DNA of 64,000 nucleotides from JACKBJ01 sp964549495 (GTDB lineage: Bacteria; Chloroflexota; Anaerolineae; Epilineales; Epilineaceae): NCBI GenBank assembly GCA_964549495.1, contig CAZJWJ010000010.1, positions 12,983-76,982 on the forward strand, read 5' to 3'. Positions within the stretch are counted from its first letter, which is position 1. Each line of letters begins with the position of its first letter. Under the pieces are notes generated by a model. It saw only the letters and a program-made list of their open reading frames with translations, had not been told where the DNA came from and did no database searches. Made by a program: the position numbers and the translations under genes. Positions 28,342-36,408 of this stretch are shown here, in pieces.

Positions 28342-28370
28342 TTGTCCGCGGCGGACGGAGGTGATACCAT
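28342..28370 (+). promoter_or_regulatory. Possible promoter of the methyltransferase gene
   Basis: TTGTCC at 28342-28347 and TACCAT at 28365-28370 are 17 bases apart, and TGA directly before the -10 fits an extended -10 element. It lies 55 bases before the ATG. Confidence 0.45.
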
Positions 28371-28424
28371 CCGGAGAACGTCTGTTTCATTTGGGTGGGG
28401 GATGAACCGTCTGGAAGGGACCGA

Positions 28425-29606
28425 ATGAAAGATCGTCGAGAACTGCGCGTGGCCGGGCTCTTTGCTGGAATCGGGGGCATCGAACTGGGCTTCGATGAAG
28501 CGGGGATGGAGACCGAATTGCTCTGCGAGATCGACCCTCATGCCCAGCGGGTCCTCGTCACGCACTTCCCCCATGCCGAGGTCGTCGGAGACGTGACGAC
28601 CATTGTCGAACTGCCTCCGGTCGAGGTCGTGACCGCCGGCTTCCCTTGTCAAGATCTGAGCCAGGCCGGCCGAACCGCTGGGATTCGTGGCAATCGCTCG
28701 AGCCTGGTCGAGCACGTGTTCCGCCTGCTGGACGAGGCCGCGTACGAGCCGACTTGGTTGGTGCTGGAGAACGTGCCCTTCATGCTTCGCCTCGACAAGG
28801 GGGAGGCGATGGACTATCTGGTCCAGGAACTCGAGCGGCGCGGATTCCGCTGGGCCTATCGAATCGTCGACACGCATGCATTCGGATTGCCACAGCGGCG
28901 TCACCGAGTGTTGCTCGTCGCTTCGAAGACCGCCGACCCGAGAGGCGTACTGTTCGCCGACGATGCCGCCAGACGCCCCGACCCCGAGCCGTGGTGGGAT
29001 CGTGCCTGCGGTTTTTACTGGACCGAGGGGCTGAGGGGATTGGGTTGGGGGGTCGATTGCGTGCCTCCGCTCAAGGGCGGATCCACGATCGGCATCCCCT
29101 CTCCGCCTGCCATCGTGCTGCCCGATGAGGGCGGTCTCGTCACCCCTTCGATCCGGGACGCGGAGCGACTTCAGGGATTTCCGGCGGATTGGACCCTGCC
29201 GGCCACGGAAGTCTGCCAGCGCGGAGAGCGATTCCGTTGGCGGCTCGTCGGCAATGCGGTCAGCGTACCGGTGGCTTCGTGGCTGGGCAAGCGACTCATG
29301 GGTCCGGGCGACGAGGAGTCCCTACCGGTACAGGAGTCGGAATTCATTCGGGGCCTCGCCTGGCCCAAGGCGGCCTGGGGCGGTGATGGTCGAACCTTCG
29401 AGGTCGAGGCCAGCGCATGGCCGATCTGCTGTCCGCATCCGCCATTGGCCGAGTTCCTCCAGTTCGAGACCAAGCCCTTGTCTACCAGGGCGACCGCGGG
29501 CTTCTTCGACCGTGCCCAGCGGGGCAACCTGCGATTCCCCGAGGGCTTCTTGCTCGCGGTCGAGCGCCACTTGCAGCAGGTCAGCGAGGTTGCCGTCCCG
29601 GCATGA
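28425..29606 (+). CDS. DNA (cytosine-5-)-methyltransferase
   Basis: Transfers a methyl group from S-adenosylmethionine to C5 of cytosine in a specific DNA site. ATG 28425 follows GGAAGGGA. The ordered C5 motifs are visible: I FAGIGGIELGF (residues 13-23), IV with catalytic Cys75 in GFPCQDLSQAG, VI ENVPF (115-119), VIII QRRHRVLLVA (157-166), IX/X with RLQGFP and LVGNAVSVPVASWL. The target-recognition region between VIII and IX contains WWDRACGFYWTEGLRGLGWG; the recognised DNA sequence cannot be read from it. The C-terminal extension (about 90 residues after motif X) is unusual. At 393 residues it is a normal monospecific enzyme, followed by a Vsr gene. Confidence 0.95.
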   Translation: MKDRRELRVAGLFAGIGGIELGFDEAGMETELLCEIDPHAQRVLVTHFPHAEVVGDVTTIVELPPVEVVTAGFPCQDLSQAGRTAGIRGNRSSLVEHVFRLLDEAAYEPTWLVLENVPFMLRLDKGEAMDYLVQELERRGFRWAYRIVDTHAFGLPQRRHRVLLVASKTADPRGVLFADDAARRPDPEPWWDRACGFYWTEGLRGLGWGVDCVPPLKGGSTIGIPSPPAIVLPDEGGLVTPSIRDAERLQGFPADWTLPATEVCQRGERFRWRLVGNAVSVPVASWLGKRLMGPGDEESLPVQESEFIRGLAWPKAAWGGDGRTFEVEASAWPICCPHPPLAEFLQFETKPLSTRATAGFFDRAQRGNLRFPEGFLLAVERHLQQVSEVAVPA

Positions 29607-29622
29607 GCCGTTCGCAGCGATC

Positions 29623-30054
29623 GTGACGTCGAAAGGACGGAGCCGGCCAGCTGCTTCTTCCGAAGGCGCGCTGCGGCGCATGCGGTCGGTGCGCCGCCGT
29701 GACACCAGCTGCGAGATGGCCATCCGCAGCGAGCTACACCGCAGAGGATTACGCTATCGCGTCGATCGCGCGCCCCTCGAAGGCATGCGCAGCCGAGCCG
29801 ACCTCGTTTTCGGGCCCGCACGCGTGGCCGTGTTCGTGGATGGCTGCTTCTGGCACGCCTGTCCCGAACATGCGACCTGGCCCCAGTCGAACGCGGACTG
29901 GTGGAAGGCCAAGATCGAGGCCAATGTGCAGCGTGACGTGGCAACCAATCGACGACTAGAGCAAGCCGGCTGGGCCGTGGTGCGGATCTGGGAGCATGAG
30001 GATCCCGTCGAGGCCGCAGATCGGGTTGAAGAGATCGTCGTGAGGCGAAGGTAG
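29623..30054 (+). CDS. vsr: Very short patch repair (Vsr) type mismatch endonuclease
   Basis: Vsr nicks DNA beside T:G mismatches that arise when 5-methylcytosine deaminates, so it normally accompanies a C5 methyltransferase, as here. GTG 29623 is chosen, although no ribosome site is visible, because the family's N-terminal segment (RRMRSVRRRDTSCEMAIRSELHRRGLRYRV) begins before the ATG at 29680. SRADLVFG supplies the catalytic Asp, and FVDGCFWHACPEHATWP supplies the His/Cys zinc and catalytic site. WWKAKIEANVQRD and GWAVVRIWEHED follow. The family's late Cys after 'W-E' is a His here (WEH), a variant expected to still bind zinc. Confidence 0.9.
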   Translation: MTSKGRSRPAASSEGALRRMRSVRRRDTSCEMAIRSELHRRGLRYRVDRAPLEGMRSRADLVFGPARVAVFVDGCFWHACPEHATWPQSNADWWKAKIEANVQRDVATNRRLEQAGWAVVRIWEHEDPVEAADRVEEIVVRRR

Positions 30055-30128
30055 GACGAGGGCCAACGAGGATCGATGTCGAAGACGTCGAGCATACAAG
30101 CACGCTCGCGTGATTGCTCGCCGAGAGC

Positions 30129-30953
30129 TCAATCTGGTTCTGGATCGGCCCACTCGATCGGATCGCTGTCCCCCGCGAGCGAACGCTGTACGACGGCTTC
30201 GACGAACTCGGAGATGCTCCAGGTCGTATCCAGCGTCGGACGGCCTCGAAACGGGGGGGCGTTCTCGACGTCGAAGTATCTGGCGACTCCGCGCGCGCAT
30301 CGGTCTTCGTAAACGCGATCGTCTCCGAGGTCTTCGCGATCACCCGGGACGTAGAGGCAGACCGCGGACATATCGAGTCGGGACAAGTGGCTGTGGATGC
30401 TCGGATCCAGCCGGCCGGTTCGTGCGCGCAGATGTTCCACGGCACGTGCGAAGGAGGACGGCGAGTCCAGGCTGCGCTTGTCTTCGGTTGCTGCCAGGGG
30501 CAAGAAGTAGAGTCCCACTAGGAAGGCCGCCGGCTGATACTCGTGCACGACACGGACTTCGTCTTGGAGCTCGTAGGTGCGTCCGGTGAGGTTCTTGTCG
30601 AACTGGAGTCCGTGGGCGTCACGGAAGTTCATGCCCTTGAGCGACAATCCGACCTGTAGCCCGGACACCAGGGACGAGACGATCACATCGATCTTCTTGC
30701 TCCGGCCGCCGGCGACGAAGGACTGTGGTTCCGCGCTGCCGTCGCCGGTAGGGAGGACATGGAGGCCTTCGAATGCCTTCTGTTTGCGGACTTCGGTCGC
30801 GATCATGCGTGCGCAGGCGTCGGCAAAGGCGTTGCTCCACTTCAGCCGCTGCTCGCGGTCTCCCACCAGCGCTTCACTGCGAGGCATCGAAGCATCGGCA
30901 CGATCCAGTGCCATCGACATGACCGGATCCGGATCCAAGTCCTTCCAACGCAC
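30129..30953 (-). CDS. Unrecognised protein, candidate restriction endonuclease partner
   Basis: A 274-residue soluble protein convergent with the methyltransferase-vsr pair. GTG 30953 is preferred over a TTG at 30986 because AAGGAGAGG lies seven bases before it. I do not recognise a named family. Possible nuclease features are KKIDVIVSSLVSGLQVGLSLKGMNF (Asp89 and a strand ending S-L-K106, compatible with a PD-(D/E)XK-type core) followed by FDKNLTGRTYELQDEVRVVHEYQP. No membrane span or signal is present. The place next to a modification gene is the main reason to suspect the cognate restriction enzyme; this is inference. Confidence 0.6.
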   Translation of the reverse strand: MRWKDLDPDPVMSMALDRADASMPRSEALVGDREQRLKWSNAFADACARMIATEVRKQKAFEGLHVLPTGDGSAEPQSFVAGGRSKKIDVIVSSLVSGLQVGLSLKGMNFRDAHGLQFDKNLTGRTYELQDEVRVVHEYQPAAFLVGLYFLPLAATEDKRSLDSPSSFARAVEHLRARTGRLDPSIHSHLSRLDMSAVCLYVPGDREDLGDDRVYEDRCARGVARYFDVENAPPFRGRPTLDTTWSISEFVEAVVQRSLAGDSDPIEWADPEPD

Positions 30954-31145
30954 CGCGTTTCCTCTCCTTGCCCATGGCGAGTCCAAGACCTGTACTGTAC
31001 ACGAGCTGATTAATTCCGAATAGTCATCGTCTGGCCAATCATCCTACGGTGGAATGGATCGGAATCGATGCCAGTCTGCCTTGACTCGTCGCTTGAGCCG
31101 AGGTCGACCTGGTCGCTATCGCAGTTGCGACCTAACCACAGTCCT

Positions 31146-31224
31146 TTGACAGTTTGTGATTTTTGACAGGCAAATACTGGCAGCGACTGCAAACACTTGA
31201 CAAACACGCAGAGTTGTGTATTTT
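31146..31224 (+). promoter_or_regulatory. Promoter region with three TTGACA boxes
   Basis: TTGACA occurs at 31146, 31163 and 31197, that is at distances of 17 and 34. The last pairs with TATTTT at 31219-31224 (16-base spacing) to give a plausible promoter 40 bases before the ATG at 31264. The surrounding 120 bases are clearly more AT-rich than the genes around them. The regular spacing might reflect binding sites as well as a -35 box. Confidence 0.55.
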
Positions 31225-31263
31225 AGATAGAAACCTGCTGATAAACCTATGTGAGGATGCATC

Positions 31264-32136
31264 ATGAAGCGTCTCCTTGGCACGGTCGTCCTAGTTCTTT
31301 CCTCGGTAATGTGGCTACTTGGAATGACATTGGTGGGAACGGAGAGTCCGGACTCAGAAGCTGAGCTTCCAGGCGGTGGGCTTGGGGCTATGGTGGTAAA
31401 CGCGCAGTCTGTGCCTGTTTGCCAAGGTAACTGCTCGGACTTGGCTCATGCTTGGACTGCTCAGAGTGGTCAGTTTGCGTTCTCGGTGTTTCGGGTGCAG
31501 CCAGTGTTGCGACATACTCCAACGCCGTTACCAACACCTTGGCCTACACAGGCGCCACCATTCCTCAAGTGGCAGAGACATGATGCGCAGGTACAGAATC
31601 CGCCTGCGGTGGCCATTGTGAGTTGGGGTGGCAATACACAGACGATGGAGATCCTGCCTGACGGAACAACTCCGAACCAAGCTCAACATCCGGACATTAT
31701 TCTCCACGTTGTGAGACCAGATGCTTGCGACTCGGCCCCCGGCGAAACCGGACCGATAGGTGTCAATGGCATGTGCTTAGAGGCATTCGAGTTCGACATC
31801 GACTGGCAAGCAACCGTGGGAGGTGAGTCATGGGACTGGGCGTACTTCTGGGTGCGTGACCCGGACTTCGTGGCCATGAAGGCGATTGACTTCAACACCA
31901 ATTGCCCAACGGGTGCCTGGCCATACGAGTACGTAAACTCTGGCCCTGTGTACACAATCTGCCAGGATTTCGGAGAGGAATACCTAGAGTCTCACGGCAT
32001 TGCTGGAGCACTGGTGGAGTACGATGTCTTGTATGAGCCAGGTGCGCCACCGTCTCCTACTTCTGGACCTACGACCACGCCGCCAGTCCCGCAGTCTCCA
32101 ACGCCAGAACCTACCCCATGTACCGACATGTGCTAG
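31264..32136 (+). CDS. Secreted protein of unknown function with TPT segments
   Basis: A 290-residue exported protein starting MKRLLGTVVLVLSSVMWLLGMTLVG, a signal peptide. A Pro/Thr linker (HTPTPLPTPWPTQAPP, about residues 84-99) divides a short N-terminal part from a beta-rich domain with VAIVSWGGNTQTMEI, HPDIILHVVRPDAC, FEFDIDWQATVGG and WDWAYFWVRDPDF. A TSGPTTTPPVPQSPTPEPTP tail ends in CTDMC. Cys residues are paired along the chain, fitting an exported protein. Codon third positions look less GC-rich than in most neighbours, hinting at recent acquisition. I recognise no family. Confidence 0.65.
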   Translation: MKRLLGTVVLVLSSVMWLLGMTLVGTESPDSEAELPGGGLGAMVVNAQSVPVCQGNCSDLAHAWTAQSGQFAFSVFRVQPVLRHTPTPLPTPWPTQAPPFLKWQRHDAQVQNPPAVAIVSWGGNTQTMEILPDGTTPNQAQHPDIILHVVRPDACDSAPGETGPIGVNGMCLEAFEFDIDWQATVGGESWDWAYFWVRDPDFVAMKAIDFNTNCPTGAWPYEYVNSGPVYTICQDFGEEYLESHGIAGALVEYDVLYEPGAPPSPTSGPTTTPPVPQSPTPEPTPCTDMC

Positions 32137-32508
32137 ATTACTCTGTACACGGGCGCGAGGCTCGGAGTTGACTGGCAATGTGGATATATCTTCTGTGGTT
32201 GGGACTCAGGGGATGTCATCCACAATACCAAGGCCACGGCCAATATGCTCGCCGGACTTCCGACAACGCGTTATCGATTTGAGGCTCGGCCAAGGATATA
32301 GATCCTTCCACCGAGGGCGTCGCTGCGCCGTCGTGTTGGTTCGCTCTGAGGAGGGAGTGGCATCGCCATTACCGACGAGCAGCGATCCGACATGGCGGAT
32401 GCAGCGGCGTTCGAATTGGGATCTTATCCGTTTGCTCGGATAGCGCGCTATTTCCGGCACTGGGAGCCTCAGCCGGTGCATTATACACTGCGTGGAAGAT
32501 TCATCTGT
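32137..32508. other. Non-coding stretch before the transposase relic
   Basis: No gene with a ribosome site was found. One short plus-frame stretch (about 32243-32311, SPDFRQRVIDLRLGQGYRS) resembles the N-terminal helix-turn-helix of small transposases and could be a remnant of the same element as the relic at 32509-32669, but on its own it is weak. Confidence 0.35.
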
Positions 32509-32669
32509 GGTTGAATGCGGTGGCGAGGAACTGCTTGATTCTCCGTGCTCCACGCGCTGCCCGATCCCAAGTCCTCGACTGCATCGAGGGATGGTACAAT
32601 TCCCGATGCACGAGTTCGGCGATCGGCCACATGACGAGTGTTGAAGTTGAGAAGCAGCATGCCTTGTGA
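32509..32669 (+). pseudogene. IS3-family transposase (OrfB) C-terminal relic
   Basis: The frame ending at the TGA 32667-32669 encodes LWLNAVARNC, then RAARSQVLDCIEGWYNS, RCTSSAIGHMTSVEVEKQ. This follows the end of IS3-type integrases: WDNAVAES, then (about 20 residues later) TRAEAR..IFEYIEGWYN.R..HSALGY.SP.EFE. Several consensus residues are changed (HSALGY to SSAIGH) and the part between NAVA and RA.AR is too short, so it is internally deleted. No start codon, no OrfA and no terminal inverted repeats are visible. It shows that an insertion sequence once stood between the two secreted-protein genes. Confidence 0.65.
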
Positions 32670-32746
32670 CGGATATCGTGGATTCAATAGACGAAATCTG
32701 TCCACGGAGCTCGGGCCAGTCGATCTTCAAAGGAGTGTCGAGCGGA

Positions 32747-35700
32747 ATGTCAACAAATGACTCGGTGCAAATGAACTCGACACCAAGTTCAGCACGCATC
32801 TTATCGGCCTTTATCGGAATCCTTGTTGGGTCCGTTATTGGATCCTCACGTGTGGCTCCAGATGTCCTGCAGTCTTCAGCCAGGTTCGAGCAAGAGGCGC
32901 CACTGGCACTAAAGGAGCCCCTCTCGGTACTTCGCGGCCGCACGGTGCAACTCGCCAAGCATCGGGATGGTCTCCTCGTTCAGGTCGTCGAGGCGTTCAA
33001 CTCGAACCCAACTTGGAGCATCCACCGCATCGGTCATCATGGTGAGGATCTTGGTCGCTGGGGGCCGCCCGACATGGCATCCGGCTGGGGACCGCGTGCC
33101 ATCGCGAGCAACACTGCCGGGGATCGGGTTTTCGTTGCGGATGATGTAGACCGTGTGACGGTCTATGATGCTGATGCAGCGCGAGTCGACGAATTGGTCC
33201 GTCAAGGGGCAAACCACGGCATCGATGCCAGTGAGCTCTTTCTTGCACATGACGGTTCTGTCTTTGCTCGACGCGAGTCCCAGGTCGACCGCGTTTACCG
33301 ATGGGATGCGGAGCTTCGATTCCGGGGTGATTGGACATGGGGCCTTCCCTTGCGCAGTCGATGGACGAGCGATGCGGACATCGATCGTGAGCATCGGATC
33401 TATCGGATCGAGAACGGCACTTGGCCCGCGATCGAGCGATTTACCGATCGAGGCGTGCCGATCGACCGTTGGATACCGGATTGGCCAATCCAGGTGGGGC
33501 CTCCACCGAGTCATCATCGTGGCTCCGTGGTCGCCGAAGGGATCGAAATGGATCATCAAGCGCGATCGATCTATCTCTCCGACTCAGCGAGCCTCGACAA
33601 TGCGAGCCACATCTTTCGCTTCGCCGATCAGGACTCGAGCTTCATGGATGCTGTCCCGCTGTGGCGACTGGCCTGGGGCGGGCATGCACAGATCGAGGAC
33701 ATGGCCGCGCTCGATGCAGGTCACCTGGCCATCTCGTGGGTGCCTGCCAGCCGGATCGAAGATGGGGTCTTGGAGTCCGGTGCCGGCATCACGGTGTTCG
33801 ACTCGGTCGGACAGATCACGTCGATTTCACGAATCGCCGAGGATCACGCACCGATCGCCGAGGCGTGGCAGCGTACGCGCATTGCAGCCGTTGAACAGGT
33901 CACGGTGCTCTATCCGCGCTCTTCGACTATCTCCGATACGCTCGGGATGCGATATCCGGTCCCGCCCTTCGCGATGGACATCGCGGTCGACGGCAACCAA
34001 AGGATGGCTTCGCGGGGCTGGAACGGGGTAGACGGGGTGCTGCATCTGGTGACTCCGACGGACGTGCAGTGGGAGCGGACCGCGAGGATCGGCCTGGCGA
34101 CAGGTGTCGCGCTGTCGACACGCTACGTGCATGCCAGCGATCCCATCCAAGGAGTGATCGCTCGCTTCGGACTGGCGAACGGTGATGATGCTGTCGCCCT
34201 ACAGTCCCCGTCGGGTGAGGCTGGCTGGCCCGTCGACATTGCAGCATCCGGTGACCAGCTGATCAGCTTGGGCCCTTCGGGGCGCATCGACCTCTGGTTC
34301 GAGAACGCGATGGCACCCCACCGGACTTGGACCGCCCTAGGTGAGGGATCGTACCGTGCCGTGGCGATGAACGACAGCCAAGTCGGAGTTCTCGTAGACG
34401 GCCGGCACATCGAACTCTGGTCCTTGGAAGGGCTGTATCGGGGTCGTATCGAGACCGGATTGGCGGCCGGCAGTCTGAGTGATATCTCCTTTGGAGAAAG
34501 TGGGAACGTCGTGGCGCTGGACGCCGAGTCCAGGCAGTTGCTCACCTACGAGACCTCTTCGGCCCAACTCACGCCCCCCGAACCAGTGCCCGATATGGAT
34601 GGGGATCCGTGGTGCGAACTCATTGGCGACAAGCAAGTCAGCCCGACCAGTGTGACACTGGGGCAGCCGGTGACGGTCACCTTGAGCCTCCAGGCCCGTT
34701 GCCCCGAACGACCGGATCGTGTCGATGTGGTCCTGGTCTGGAGTCCCAGCTCCACTTTCTGGTACGACTACAAGTATCAGAGAGTGCGCGAGGCAATCGA
34801 GCGTCTGACTCGTGCCCTCGACGAGCCGGCGGTGCGACTTGGACTCGTCGGTATTGCGCCAAGTGAAGATGGACCGAGCGTGCTCCTCCCGCTAGGAACG
34901 TCCCAGCAATCGTTCGCAGGCATGGGGGATCGATTCGCTCGAAGCGACTTCGAGCGTCAGCCGGAGTTCCATCGCGCAAGTACGTTTTCGCCGGTCGAAC
35001 ATGCGCAAGAGTATCTCGAATCTGCCGGCGTGCCTGGCGCAGCACACGTGATCGTCTATGTGGGGATGCAGCCATTGTCCGAGCGTGATACCGAAGCAGT
35101 ACGAGATTTCGTGGCCGATGGCGGAAGCTACTTGTCCTTACAGACACCGGACCGCTTTGATGCGGCCATACCCTCTTTCATTCCTCTCGGTGACCGGTTT
35201 GTGGCGGTTCACGACGGTGATGTTGCTGAATTGGCCTGGCGGATCCAGTCCCTGACTCGGCCGGTCTTCCCCACGCAGGTCGATATCGTGGATCGCCTGG
35301 AAGCAGTGATGCAGTTGGAGCCTGGCTCAGTGCTACCCTTGCCGGTCTCAACCGGCAGCAGAGAGCTGAGGTGGCTCGAAGGGAGCCTCGAGTCCGATTG
35401 GTCCGCGCGGTTCCGAATCGAGCCGCAGGCCGCCGGCATCTACCCCGTCAGCGAAGTCGCGGTCGCCGATTACGATGATGCTGACGGTCGGCGCCGACGA
35501 TTCGTCTTTCCTCGGCCCGAAGTCGAAGTCCTCGCACCGACCCCGACCGAGACGCCCCGCCAACATGCATCGTCTACACCATCAGCGACCGCGACACCCA
35601 AACGAGCGCCCGAACTCTACCTTCCGGTTGTCCATCGGAACCAAGTCTGCAGCGAGTTGCGTGCACCGACGGACGTCGTACTGGTGCTGGACCGGTCCTC

Positions 35701-36202
35701 TAGCATGGTTGGGCCAAAGATCGACGCTGCGAAACGGGCATCTACAGTCTTTCTCGAACAGCTGGACCTCTCACGCGATCAATTGGGGATCGTAGCCTTT
35801 GACGAGGCCGCAGAGTTGATCGCGCCACTTCAATCCGATCAAGATGTTCTGGTCCGATCGATCGATGGTATCGAAGTGCATCCGGGCACACGAGTCGATC
35901 GGGGACTCGAGCGCGCTTTCATGGAACTCCAGAGTAAGCGAGCGCGCTCGAACGCGCTGCCGGTCGCGATTCTGCTCGCGGATGGTAGACAGGAAGTGGA
36001 GGCGCAGCGTGCGATCAACCTGGCGGAAGCCGCACGAGGTGATGGGGTAACCACCTACGCGATCGGGCTCGGTGGAGACGTGGACCATATATTCCTTGGC
36101 CGGATCGCCGGTCGGGGGGACCGATACCTCCATGCGCCAAGTCCATTGGAACTCGAAGAGATCTATGCGTCGATCGCCACGAGCTTGCCGTGCCCGCAGT
36201 GA
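32747..36202 (+). CDS. Large secreted protein: beta-propeller-like region, VWA-like region, C-terminal VWA domain
   Basis: A 1151-residue protein. ATG 32747 follows AAAGGAGTG; a signal/anchor span follows (ILSAFIGILVGSVIGSSRV). Residues about 60-620 are beta-rich and repetitive, like an irregular propeller. Residues about 650-830 form a degenerate VWA-like region (RVDVVLVWSPSSTFW...VRLGLVGIAP) lacking a full metal site. A TPTETPRQ linker and the motif LYLPVVHRNQVC precede a canonical VWA domain (about 972-1150) with MIDAS residues in TDVVLVLDRSSSM, GTRVDRG and LLADGRQE, ending AIGLGGDVDHIFLGRIAG. VWA domains bind proteins through a metal ion; the partner is unknown. Compare the truncated 47144-48679 gene. 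Confidence 0.85.
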   Translation: MSTNDSVQMNSTPSSARILSAFIGILVGSVIGSSRVAPDVLQSSARFEQEAPLALKEPLSVLRGRTVQLAKHRDGLLVQVVEAFNSNPTWSIHRIGHHGEDLGRWGPPDMASGWGPRAIASNTAGDRVFVADDVDRVTVYDADAARVDELVRQGANHGIDASELFLAHDGSVFARRESQVDRVYRWDAELRFRGDWTWGLPLRSRWTSDADIDREHRIYRIENGTWPAIERFTDRGVPIDRWIPDWPIQVGPPPSHHRGSVVAEGIEMDHQARSIYLSDSASLDNASHIFRFADQDSSFMDAVPLWRLAWGGHAQIEDMAALDAGHLAISWVPASRIEDGVLESGAGITVFDSVGQITSISRIAEDHAPIAEAWQRTRIAAVEQVTVLYPRSSTISDTLGMRYPVPPFAMDIAVDGNQRMASRGWNGVDGVLHLVTPTDVQWERTARIGLATGVALSTRYVHASDPIQGVIARFGLANGDDAVALQSPSGEAGWPVDIAASGDQLISLGPSGRIDLWFENAMAPHRTWTALGEGSYRAVAMNDSQVGVLVDGRHIELWSLEGLYRGRIETGLAAGSLSDISFGESGNVVALDAESRQLLTYETSSAQLTPPEPVPDMDGDPWCELIGDKQVSPTSVTLGQPVTVTLSLQARCPERPDRVDVVLVWSPSSTFWYDYKYQRVREAIERLTRALDEPAVRLGLVGIAPSEDGPSVLLPLGTSQQSFAGMGDRFARSDFERQPEFHRASTFSPVEHAQEYLESAGVPGAAHVIVYVGMQPLSERDTEAVRDFVADGGSYLSLQTPDRFDAAIPSFIPLGDRFVAVHDGDVAELAWRIQSLTRPVFPTQVDIVDRLEAVMQLEPGSVLPLPVSTGSRELRWLEGSLESDWSARFRIEPQAAGIYPVSEVAVADYDDADGRRRRFVFPRPEVEVLAPTPTETPRQHASSTPSATATPKRAPELYLPVVHRNQVCSELRAPTDVVLVLDRSSSMVGPKIDAAKRASTVFLEQLDLSRDQLGIVAFDEAAELIAPLQSDQDVLVRSIDGIEVHPGTRVDRGLERAFMELQSKRARSNALPVAILLADGRQEVEAQRAINLAEAARGDGVTTYAIGLGGDVDHIFLGRIAGRGDRYLHAPSPLELEEIYASIATSLPCPQ

Positions 36203-36334
36203 ATGGACAACAACGAATCGCAGCGTCGTATTGATTAACGGATAGCGGATAGACCGGTGGTGTGCTGCTCACACTCCAGGTGGACGCCCTCGGGCGGGGA
36301 TCCTATCACTGGGAGAGTGCTAAGATCTCTATGC

Positions 36335-36366
36335 CGCCTGCTCCCGGGCAGGACCGGGAGCAGGCG
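36335..36366. terminator. Terminator between convergent genes
   Basis: Perfect 13-bp stem (36335-36347 CGCCTGCTCCCGG, 36354-36366) with a 6-base loop, between the VWA gene and the convergent monooxygenase gene. Confidence 0.8.
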
Positions 36367-36408
36367 CAGTGGCATGTGCGCAACCAATACGAGCTCTGCG
36401 AACAATGC

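Noticed and set aside
32592..32600. TGG-TACAAT as an extended -10 for the large VWA gene
   Set aside because: These bases are codons of the transposase relic (GWYN) and no -35 is present; chance is more likely.
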